Shown: positions 57,314-64,000 of the stretch, one piece after another
Layout of the letters: each line of letters begins with the position of its first letter
How positions within the stretch are numbered: the stretch's first letter is position 1
From: CADEEN01 sp963751775
Lineage (GTDB): Bacteria > Pseudomonadota > Gammaproteobacteria > Burkholderiales > Burkholderiaceae_C
NCBI GenBank assembly: GCA_963751775.1
Contig: CAVVVW010000008.1
Span: 434,001-498,000, forward strand
DNA: 64,000 nt
Direction: 5' to 3'
Made by a program: the position numbers and the translations under genes
Notes under the pieces: model-generated
What the model was told of the DNA's origin: nothing
Database searches by the model: none
Seen by the model: the letters and a program-made list of their open reading frames with translations, nothing else

Positions 57314-58251
57314 GATCTCGATTGTGACAGCCGCACGCGCCCGAAAAGCATTGGCACGAACCTGGCTGTTCGCGCTGGCCCTCGCGCCGATGTTGGCGCT
57401 GACGGCCTGCGCAATGCTTGACGCCAAACAAAGCCAGCTGGCCCTGCGCCCCAGCCCAGGGCGGCCCGCGGGCCTGCCGGACGACACGGTGTTGTTCCGC
57501 CCGGGCGATCAGCGCCGCTTGGTATGCGGTGCCGTCGGCCGACCCGGTCACGCCCGACATGCTGGCCTTGTGGTGGCTGCCGCATCCAGACCCGCGGGCA
57601 CCCACGCTGCTGTACCTGCATGGCACCTTCCGCAACCTGTACCACAACCTGCCCAAGATCGACGCGCTGCGCAACGCCGGCTTCGCGATCGTCGCCGTGG
57701 ACTACCGTGGCTGGGGCGACAGCACACCCATCGTTCCTTCGGAGCAGACCATCGACAGCGACGTCGCGGTGGCGTGGTCCGAGCTGGTACGCCGCCAGCC
57801 CGACGCGGGCAGGCGCGTCATCTTCGGGCACTCGATGGGCGGCGCGGCGGCCGTCACGCTGGCCAGTCGGCTGCGGCATGGCGCGGACTACGGTGCGCTG
57901 GTGCTCGAATCGACCTTCACCCGCCTGCCGGACGTGGCCGCCGCGGCCGGCTTCTGGGGCCGCATCGGCGCCACGTTGACGACCTTGCAATTCGACTCGC
58001 TGGCCAAGATCGGTCGCGTCGACGCGCCGGTGTTGATGCTGCACGGCAGCGCCGACAAGACGGTGCCGGTCGAACTCGGGCGGCGTCTGCGCGACGCCGC
58101 ACCGCCCGGCGTGCGCTGGGTCGAAGTGCCCGGTGGCACGCACAGCCAGTTGCACCGCGAAGCGCCCGAGCTGTATCGGCAAACGATGCAGAGCCTCATC
58201 AACGAGCTGACCCCCGCCGCCCCGGCGCCGGGCCCGGCGCCCAGGCAATGA
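57312..58251 (+). CDS. Alpha/beta hydrolase, lipoprotein-type (frameshifted)
   Basis: A lipoprotein-like signal (TWLFALALAPMLALTAC) precedes an alpha/beta hydrolase. The frame changes near 57515-57530; after it come LLYLHGTFRNLYHNL (oxyanion HG), the AIVAVDYRGWGDSTP strand, nucleophile elbow IFGHSMGGAAAVTL (Ser), the acid in VLMLHGSADKTVPVE and His in VPGGTHSQLHR. Corrected length is about 312 residues. Substrate unknown. Its ATG (57312) overlaps the ATG of the opposite-strand gene, an odd arrangement. Its stop overlaps the next start (ATGA). Confidence 0.8.
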
Positions 58252-58726
58252 CCGCGGAGCAGATGCTGCGCCACCTGCGCCACGCCAACGACGTGGCCCG
58301 CGCGACGATGGTGCGTGGCCGCCATCCGTTCGGTGCGCTGCTGGTGGCCGCTGACGGCGAGACGGTGTTGCTCGCGCAGGGCAACGTCGACACCGTGAAC
58401 CACGCCGAGGCCGTGCTGGCCCGCGTCGGCCGCGCGGCGCCACGACGCGCACGACGCTGTGGCAGTGCACCTTGGTCACCACCGTCGAGCCGTGCGCGAT
58501 GTGCGCCGGCACGCAGTACTGGGCGCACATCGGCCGGCTCGTCTACGGCATGAGCGAGCGGCGCCTGCTCGAGCTGACCGGCAATCATGCGCAGAACCCG
58601 ACGCTGGATCTGCCCTGTCGCGAGGTGTTCGCCCGCGGGCAGAAGACGATCGAGGTGTTCGGTCCGTTCGCCGAAGTCGAAGCCGAAATCAGCGCCCTGC
58701 ACCGGGACTTCTGGCGTGCGCATTGA
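58248..58726 (+). CDS. Purine/cytidine-type deaminase, guanine-deaminase-like (frameshifted)
   Basis: The zinc site of the cytidine deaminase fold is present in two frames: VNHAEAVLARVG (His and catalytic Glu) before an indel near 58440, and TTVEPCAMCAGTQYW (two Cys) after it. The rest, HIGRLVYGMSERRLLELTGN, with CREVFARGQKTIEVFGPF at the end, resembles small guanine deaminases and Burkholderiales nucleoside deaminases of about 155-160 residues. Placed beside xdhC, uraH and urea genes, a purine-base substrate is likely; tRNA adenosine deaminase (tadA) is less likely. Confidence 0.78.
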
Positions 58727-59593
58727 ACATTCGTTCGCCGCCGCGTCGTCGATGGAGTCCAGCCGGCTGGAACGGCCAGCTCGCGCTGCACTACGCACGC
58801 AGCGGCGAACGCACCGTCGCACACGACCGCCATGCCGGCCCGCTGCGCGTGCTCAAGGCGCTGTACCCGGAAGGGCCCCGGCATCTGCCACCATGTGCTC
58901 GTGCACCCGCCGGGCGGCATCGTCGGCGGCGATGTGCTGGGCATCGACGCAACGCTCGACGCCGGCACGCATGTGCTGATCACCACGCCGGGCGCGACGC
59001 GCTTCTATCGCAGCCTGGGCGAGGCCGCAGCACAGCGCGCCGTGCTGCGCGTGGCTCGCGGTGCGCGACTCGAATGGCTGCCGCTGGAGACCATCGCCTA
59101 CAGCGGCTGCATCGCCGAGAACCGCGTCCAGCTCGAACTTGCCGACGGTGCCGAGGTCCTGGGCTGGGACCTGCTGGCGCTGGGTCTGCCGGCGGCCGGC
59201 CAGGCCTTCGAGGCCGGCTCGTTCAGCCAGCACCTCGAGTGGCGCGGCCACTGGCTCGAACGCGGACGCATCGCCGCCAGCGATGCGCGCCTGCTCGATT
59301 CGCCGCTCGGCCTGGCCGGCCAGCGCGTGCTGGCCACGGCCTGGTTTGCCGCCGGCGCCGGCTTGGCAACGGCCCGGCGCGACGCCTTGCTGGAGGCGGC
59401 GCGCGCTTGCGCCGGCGCCTCGCCGTTGGCCGCACGCTGCGGCGTGACCAGCCCGCATGACGGCGTGATCGTGTTGCGCGCGCTGGCGGCGCGTGTCGAG
59501 CCGGCAATGGCCCTGCTGCAACAGGTGCGCGCGGCCTGGCGCCAACAGGCCTGGGAGTTGCCGGCCTGCGCGCCGCGGGTCTGGCAGACCTGA
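58723..59593 (+). CDS. ureD: Urease accessory protein UreD (frameshifted)
   Basis: UreD/UreH is a scaffold for nickel delivery to urease. The N terminus WNGQLALHYARSGERTVAHD with GPLRVLKALYPEGP reads in one frame; an extra C near 58878 shifts it to CHHVLVHPPGGIVGGDVLGI, ITTPGATRFYRSLGEAAAQR, WLPLETIAYSGCIAENRVQL and the C-terminal SPHDGVIVLRALAARVEPAM, all typical of UreD. Corrected length about 290. TTG 58723, overlapping the previous stop, is the best start. Unusually no ureABC follows; instead the convergent urt operon ends 18 bases away, so the urease structural genes must be elsewhere. Confidence 0.88.
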
Positions 59594-59611
59594 CGCCGCC
59601 GCACCCAGAGC

Positions 59612-60307
59612 TCAGATCGACACCTTCTGCCGCACGCCGTCGGCGGCCATGTCGGCACCGCGGCCGCGCGCGATGATCTCGCCGCGTTCCATCACCAGGT
59701 AGCGGTCGGCGATCTCGGCGGCGAAGTCGTAGTACTGCTCGACCAGCACGATGGCCATCGTGCCGCGATCGGCCAGCATGCGGATGACGCGGCCGATGTC
59801 CTTGATGATGCTCGGCTGGATGCCCTCGGTCGGTTCGTCGAGCATCAGCAGCTTCGGCCCGGCCGCCAGCGCGCGCGCGATCGCGAGTTGCTGCTGCTGG
59901 CCACCCGACAGGTCGCCGCCGCGGCGCTGCAACATCTGCTGCAGGACCGGGAACAACTCGAACAGCTCGGCCGGGATCGGCGTGCCGCCGGGCTTGGTCG
60001 CCAGCCCCATGCGCAGGTTCTCCTCGACCGTCAGGCGGCCGAAGATCTCGCGACCTTGCGGCACGTAGCCGATGCCGCGACGCACGCGCTGGTAGGCGGT
60101 GGCGCGCGTGATGTCGCTGCCGTCGAGCGTGACCTTGCCGCTCTTCACCGGCACCACCCCCATCAGGCTCTTCAGCAGGGTGGTCTTGCCGACGCCGTTG
60201 CGGCCCAACACGACCGTGACTTCGCCGAGACGGGCCTCGAAGCCGAGGTTGCGCAGGATGTGCGAACCGCCGTAGTACTGGTTGAGTTGGTCGACGTTCA
60301 ACATCAT
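59612..60307 (-). CDS. urtE: Urea ABC transporter ATP-binding subunit UrtE
   Basis: A 231-residue LivF-type ATPase: Walker A GRNGVGKTTLLKSLMGV, the GYVPQGREIFGRLTVEENLR segment, signature LSGGQQQQLAIARALAAGPK, Walker B LLMLDEPTEGIQPSIIKDIG and switch His replaced as in LivF by LVEQYYDFA. The QYYGGSHILRNLGFEA start is diagnostic of UrtE. Its ATG overlaps the urtD stop (ATGA). It is the last urt gene and is convergent with ureD. Confidence 0.95.
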   Translation of the reverse strand: MMLNVDQLNQYYGGSHILRNLGFEARLGEVTVVLGRNGVGKTTLLKSLMGVVPVKSGKVTLDGSDITRATAYQRVRRGIGYVPQGREIFGRLTVEENLRMGLATKPGGTPIPAELFELFPVLQQMLQRRGGDLSGGQQQQLAIARALAAGPKLLMLDEPTEGIQPSIIKDIGRVIRMLADRGTMAIVLVEQYYDFAAEIADRYLVMERGEIIARGRGADMAADGVRQKVSI

Positions 60308-61158
60308 CAGCGACCGAGATAGACCTCGACGACCTTCGGATCGGCCTGCATGTCGGCCAGCAGGCCCTCGGCCAGCACACTGCCCTCGTGCAGCACCGTG
60401 ACCTTCTTGCGCCCTTGCGTGAGTTGCTCGACGAACTTCATGTCGTGCTCGACCACCACCAGCGAATGTTTGCCTTCGAGCGAGAGGAACAACTCGGCCG
60501 TGCGCTCCGTCTCTTCGTCGGTCATGCCGGCCACCGGCTCGTCGAGCAACAGCAGCTTGGGGTCCTGCATCAGCAGCATGCCGATCTCCAGCCACTGCTT
60601 CTGGCCGTGGCTGAGCAGGCCGGCGGTGCGCCGGGCCTCGCCGCCGAGGTGGATCAGGGCCAGCACTTCGTCGATGCGCGCCAGGTGCGCGTCGGTCAGG
60701 CGCGAGAACAGCGAGGCGCGCACGCGGCGATCGGCCTTGAGCGCCAGCTCGAGGTTCTCGAACACGCTGAGCTGCTCGTAGACCGTGGGCTTCTGGAACT
60801 TGCGGCCGACGCCGATCTGCGACACCTGCTGCTCCTTCAGGCGCAACAGGTCGATGTTGCTGCCGAAGAAGACCTTGCCCGCGTCGGGCCGCGTCTTGCC
60901 GGTGATGCAATCCATCAGCGTCGTCTTGCCGGCCCCGTTGGGGCCGATGATGCAGCGCAATTCGCCGACGTCGATCGTCAGGCTCAGCTGGTTCAGCGCC
61001 TTGAAGCCGTCGAAGCTGACGCTGATGTCCTGGACGTAGAGCGCCACGCCCTGGCCGAAGTAGGGTTCGGCAGCGACGAAGCGCGTGGCACCCTGGCCTT
61101 CCTTCTGCGCATGCGCGGCCCGCGTCGCCGCGCCAGCGGCCATCAGTTCGGGCGTCAT
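60307..61158 (-). CDS. urtD: Urea ABC transporter ATP-binding subunit UrtD
   Basis: A 283-residue LivG-type ATPase with Walker A GPNGAGKTTLMDCITGKTRP, the GVGRKFQKPTVYEQLSVFEN segment, signature LLSHGQKQWLEIGMLLMQDP, Walker B LLLLDEPVAGMTDEETE and switch VVEHDMKFVEQL. The first 40 residues (Ala/Gln-rich, AAHAQKEGQG) are an extension common in beta-proteobacterial UrtD. ATG overlaps the urtC stop by 4 bases. Confidence 0.95.
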   Translation of the reverse strand: MTPELMAAGAATRAAHAQKEGQGATRFVAAEPYFGQGVALYVQDISVSFDGFKALNQLSLTIDVGELRCIIGPNGAGKTTLMDCITGKTRPDAGKVFFGSNIDLLRLKEQQVSQIGVGRKFQKPTVYEQLSVFENLELALKADRRVRASLFSRLTDAHLARIDEVLALIHLGGEARRTAGLLSHGQKQWLEIGMLLMQDPKLLLLDEPVAGMTDEETERTAELFLSLEGKHSLVVVEHDMKFVEQLTQGRKKVTVLHEGSVLAEGLLADMQADPKVVEVYLGR

Positions 61159-62216
61159 GCCTTCTTCCTCACGAGGCCGATCAGGCCGTGCGGCAGGAAC
61201 AGCGTCACCGCTATGAACAGCGCGCCCAGGAAGTAGAGCCAGAACTCGGGGAAGGCGACCGTGAACCAGCTCTTCGCGCCATTGACGAAGAAGGCGCCGA
61301 CGATGGGCCCGATCAGCGTCGCGCGGCCACCTACCGCGGCCCAGATGGCCATCTCGATGCCGGCAGCCGGGCTCATCTCGCCGGGGTTGATGATGCCCAC
61401 CTGCGGCACGTACAGCGCCCCGGCCACCGCGCACATCACCGCCGAAAGGGTCCAGATCGACAGCTTGTAGGCCACCGGGTCGTAGCCGGTGAACATGACC
61501 CGCGTCTCGGCATCGCGAATGGCCTGCAGCACGCGGCCGTACTTGCTGTGCACGATGGCGCGCGCCATCACGAACAGGCCGATCAGCGTCAAGCCCGTCA
61601 GCACGCAGAGCACGACGCGCACATGCGCGGTGATCGGGATGCCGAGCAGGCGCTTGAAATCGGTGAAGCCGTTGTTGCCGCCGAAGCCGGTTTCATTGCG
61701 GAAGAACAGCAGCATCGCGGCAAAGGTCAGCGCCTGCGTGATGATCGAGAAGTACACGCCCTTGATGCGCGAGCGGAAGGCGAAGTAGCCGAAGACGAAG
61801 GCCAGCAGCCCCGGCACCAGCAGCACCAGCAGCATCTGCGCGACGAAGCTGTCGCTCAGTGCCCAGTGCCACGGAAACGCCTTCCAGTTCAGGAACACCA
61901 TGAAGTCGGGCATCGGCATGCGGTACTGGCCGTCACTGCCGATCTGGCGCATCAGGTACATGCCCATGCCGTAGCCGCCGAGGGCGAAGAACAGGCCGTG
62001 GCCGAGCGACAGGATGCCGGTGTAGCCCCAGATCAGGTCCATCGCCAGCGCGCAGATCGCGTAGCACAGGATCTTGCCGAGCAGGCTGACGTAGAAGTCG
62101 GACAGGTGCAGCGCGCTGCCCGGCGGCACGGCCAGGTTGAGCAGCGGCACCAGCACGGCGACGACGATCGTCGCCACCAGGACGCCGGTCCAGCCGCGGG
62201 TTCCCAATTGCGTCAT
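61155..62216 (-). CDS. urtC: Urea ABC transporter permease UrtC
   Basis: A 353-residue LivM-type permease with about ten hydrophobic segments. Recognisable stretches are ICALAMDLIWGYTGILSLGH, the FFALGGYGMGMYLM segment, ETGFGGNNGFTDFKRLLGIP and SPAAGIEMAIWAAVGGRATL. Length and the conserved GNNGFTDF loop match UrtC. It forms the urea channel with UrtB and starts 80 bases after urtB ends. Confidence 0.94.
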   Translation of the reverse strand: MTQLGTRGWTGVLVATIVVAVLVPLLNLAVPPGSALHLSDFYVSLLGKILCYAICALAMDLIWGYTGILSLGHGLFFALGGYGMGMYLMRQIGSDGQYRMPMPDFMVFLNWKAFPWHWALSDSFVAQMLLVLLVPGLLAFVFGYFAFRSRIKGVYFSIITQALTFAAMLLFFRNETGFGGNNGFTDFKRLLGIPITAHVRVVLCVLTGLTLIGLFVMARAIVHSKYGRVLQAIRDAETRVMFTGYDPVAYKLSIWTLSAVMCAVAGALYVPQVGIINPGEMSPAAGIEMAIWAAVGGRATLIGPIVGAFFVNGAKSWFTVAFPEFWLYFLGALFIAVTLFLPHGLIGLVRKKA

Positions 62217-62296
62217 GGCTGCAGTCCCGTGCCGCGGCGCCTTGCCGGGGCGGGACCCGGCAAAGCGACGCAGTCAGCAACAGCCAGCGCGAACTC

Positions 62297-63886
62297 TCAT
62301 GCCTCCGCACTCCGGCCCTTCAGCGCGAAGATGCCCTGGGGCCGCTTCTGGATGAAGACGACGATCAGCACCAGCACCATGATCTTGGCCAGTACCGCAC
62401 CCGACAGCCCCTCGAACAGCTTGTTCAACACACCCAGACCGAAAGCGGCGTAGACGGTGCCCGCCAGCTGGCCCACGCCGCCCAGCACCACGACCATGAA
62501 CGAATCGACGATGTAGCTCTGGCCGAGGTCGGGCCCGACATTGCCGACCTGCGACAACGCGCAGCCGGCCAGGCCGGCAATGCCCGAGCCGAGTGCGAAG
62601 GCATAGGTGTCGATGCGCGCGGTGTCGACGCCCATGCAGGCGGCCATGCGGCGGTTCTGCGTCACGCCGCGTACGAACAGGCCCAGCCGCGTGCGCGTGA
62701 TCAAGGCCCACACGCCGACCAGCACCAGCACCGCGAAGGCGATGATCGCGATCCGGTTCAATGGCAGCGTCAGGTTGCTCATCACGTCGACGCCGCCCGA
62801 CAGCCAGGCCGGGTTCTCGACCGGCACGTTCTGCGCCCCGAAGATCGAGCGCACCGCCTGCTGCAGCATCAGGCTGATGCCCCAGGTGGCGAGCAGGGTT
62901 TCGAGCGGGCGGCCGTAGAGCCAGCGGATGACGCCGCGCTCGAGCGCGGCACCGACCAGCGCCGCGGCGAGAAACGACATCGGCACCGCCACCAGCATGT
63001 AGACATCAAAGGCGCCGGGCAGGTAGGCCTTGAACAGGTTCTGGATCAGGTAGGTGGCGTAGGCGCCGATCATCATCAGCTCGCCATGCGCCATGTTGAT
63101 CACGCCCATCAGGCCGTAGGTGATCGCCAGCCCCAGCGCAACCAGCAACAGGATCGACCCCAGGCTCGCGCCGGTGAAGATCACACCCAGGCGCTCACCC
63201 CAGGCCAGGCGGCCTTCGATCGCCTTCAGGGCCACGCCGATCGCGGCCCGCACGTCGGCTTCGTCTTCCACCTTCTGCCGCTCGATCAGCAGCGTCTTGG
63301 TCGCCGGCGTGCCGCTCGCGGCCAGTGCCGTCGCGGCCTCCAGGCGCTTGGCCTTGTCGGCACTGCCGAGCAGCATGGCCGAGCGCAAGTGGCCGAGCGA
63401 GCGCTTGATCGAAGCCACCGTCTCGGCCGCATAGGCCTTCTCGATCAACGGCAGCTTGGCTTCGTCGGGCTCGGCCTGCAGCGTCTTGACCGCTTCGGCG
63501 CGCACTGCGACATCCGGCGCGAAGAGCTTGATCGATGCCAGCGCCGCGTCGAGCTCGCTGCGCATCTGGTTGTTGTTGATGACGTCTTCGGCGCCCTCGG
63601 GCAGCGCGAGTTCGGCGCCCGTCACCGGGTCGTGGGCCTTGCCGTCCTTCATCAGGTAGACCGCATTCGCACTGAACTTGACCGCGTCGTCGGACAGGGC
63701 CTGGATCAGCGTGACGGTCTTCTCGTCGGCGCCGTCCAGCAGCTCATTCAAGGTCGCGATGCGCGTCTCGGTCTCACCGACGACGAGCGCGCGCGCCTGC
63801 TGCGGCGTCAACGCCGAGGCCGGCGTTGCGCACGACAGTGCCGCCGCGAGCCAGATCAGCCAGCGCAAGAGAAGTTGAACGGACAT
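62297..63886 (-). CDS. urtB: Urea ABC transporter permease UrtB
   Basis: A 529-residue LivH-type permease with the long N-terminal periplasmic part typical of UrtB: a signal-like start (LLLRWLIWLAAALSCATPAS) and an Ala-rich helical region (about 30-220; LPLIEKAYAAETVASIKRSL). The membrane half contains LGLAITYGLMGVINMAHGEL, SIFGAQNVPVENPAWLSGGV and YIVDSFMVVVLGGVGQLAGT. The NMAHGE motif is the LivH signature. The gene urtA, for the urea receptor, should lie upstream beyond the window end. Confidence 0.94.
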   Translation of the reverse strand: MSVQLLLRWLIWLAAALSCATPASALTPQQARALVVGETETRIATLNELLDGADEKTVTLIQALSDDAVKFSANAVYLMKDGKAHDPVTGAELALPEGAEDVINNNQMRSELDAALASIKLFAPDVAVRAEAVKTLQAEPDEAKLPLIEKAYAAETVASIKRSLGHLRSAMLLGSADKAKRLEAATALAASGTPATKTLLIERQKVEDEADVRAAIGVALKAIEGRLAWGERLGVIFTGASLGSILLLVALGLAITYGLMGVINMAHGELMMIGAYATYLIQNLFKAYLPGAFDVYMLVAVPMSFLAAALVGAALERGVIRWLYGRPLETLLATWGISLMLQQAVRSIFGAQNVPVENPAWLSGGVDVMSNLTLPLNRIAIIAFAVLVLVGVWALITRTRLGLFVRGVTQNRRMAACMGVDTARIDTYAFALGSGIAGLAGCALSQVGNVGPDLGQSYIVDSFMVVVLGGVGQLAGTVYAAFGLGVLNKLFEGLSGAVLAKIMVLVLIVVFIQKRPQGIFALKGRSAEA

Positions 63887-63957
63887 GGCAATGCAGACGC
63901 AGCCTGCGCAGGAATCTGGCCAGTGGGGTGCGGCGCGTCGGCCGCGCCGCGCAGGGG

Positions 63958-63985
63958 CCTGCCCGCCGCGATTGCGGCAGGCAGG
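63958..63985 (-). terminator. Hairpin upstream of urtB, possible attenuator after urtA
   Basis: CCTGCCCGCCGC (63958-63969) pairs with GCGGCAGGCAGG (63974-63985) with one mismatch around GATT. It has no T-run on the minus strand. Between a receptor gene and its permease genes such hairpins often stabilise the 3' end of the receptor mRNA. The urtA coding end is not certain; a TGA on the minus strand at 63989-63987 is a candidate. Confidence 0.5.
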
Positions 63986-64000
63986 TTCAGGCGCTGATCA

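Noticed and set aside
58248..58726. Calling the deaminase tadA.
   Set aside because: The flanking genes concern purine and urea breakdown and the C-terminal half resembles guanine-type deaminases; tadA cannot be fully excluded because of the frameshift.
63086..63997. Plus-strand 300-codon open frame at the window end.
   Set aside because: It lies opposite urtB, whose LivH motifs are clear.

Overview
The window is high-GC DNA that reads like a member of the Burkholderiales (Betaproteobacteria). The evidence is two Bug/TctC-type tripartite tricarboxylate receptors, a TRAP operon beside a fused 5-oxoprolinase, a Burkholderiales-type general porin, XdhC and Urt systems, and dense coding with overlapping starts and stops. 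The gene mix, above all the giant multiheme cytochromes, is closest to what is known from the Rubrivivax/Leptothrix side of the order. That placement is an inference, since no rRNA or tRNA gene is present.

Layout. 0-10 kb: end of a tungstate-type ABC importer, yaeQ, small housekeeping genes, a TRAP transporter (dctPQM) divergent from a 5-oxoprolinase/hydantoinase, and a DUF3667 membrane protein. 10.3-13.9 kb: an ECF sigma/anti-sigma pair divergent from a bufferin-type copper RiPP cluster (precursor BufA, MNIO enzyme BufB, partner BufC, DoxX protein). 13.9-18.8 kb: an ynjBCD-ynjF ABC locus, split by 0.85 kb of gene-free DNA full of nested inverted repeats. 18.9-24 kb: a VTT-domain/mercuric-reductase-like fusion, a second flavoprotein, MarC and a porin. 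24-31.3 kb: xerD, a Bug receptor, a chalcone-isomerase-like protein, queG, tsaE, amiC and a CorA-like transporter.

31.9-53.8 kb is the outstanding region: a candidate extracellular-electron-transfer locus. Seven tightly packed + strand genes encode a predicted di-heme b inner-membrane protein, a 24-heme cytochrome made of eight 3-heme units, a 1,868-residue cytochrome with 49 CxxCH sites plus one CX4CH (five tandem 7-heme repeats), an outer-membrane barrel protein with a 25-fold Ala-Pro linker, a truncated CcmI-like TPR protein, a DUF2844 protein and a DUF3443 lipoprotein. A repeat-rich secreted protein with a GlyGly-CTERM-like tail, a TonB-like protein with a very long EAARQ repeat, a full-length CcmI-like protein and a membrane FAD/4Fe-4S oxidoreductase follow. 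Together they suggest a quinol-to-outside (or reverse) electron conduit of the porin-cytochrome type.

54.4-64 kb is a purine/urea nitrogen block: xdhC, a Bug receptor, hydroxyisourate hydrolase with an operator-like palindrome, a putative outer-membrane protein, an alpha/beta hydrolase, a purine-type deaminase, ureD, and, convergent to ureD, urtBCDE of the urea ABC importer (urtA lies beyond the edge).

Caution: at least a dozen genes, mainly at 10.7-23.1 kb and 57.1-58.9 kb, are interrupted by single-base frameshifts although the protein continues cleanly in another frame. I read these mostly as assembly indels. For these genes the coordinates given are the outer bounds of the reconstructed gene.
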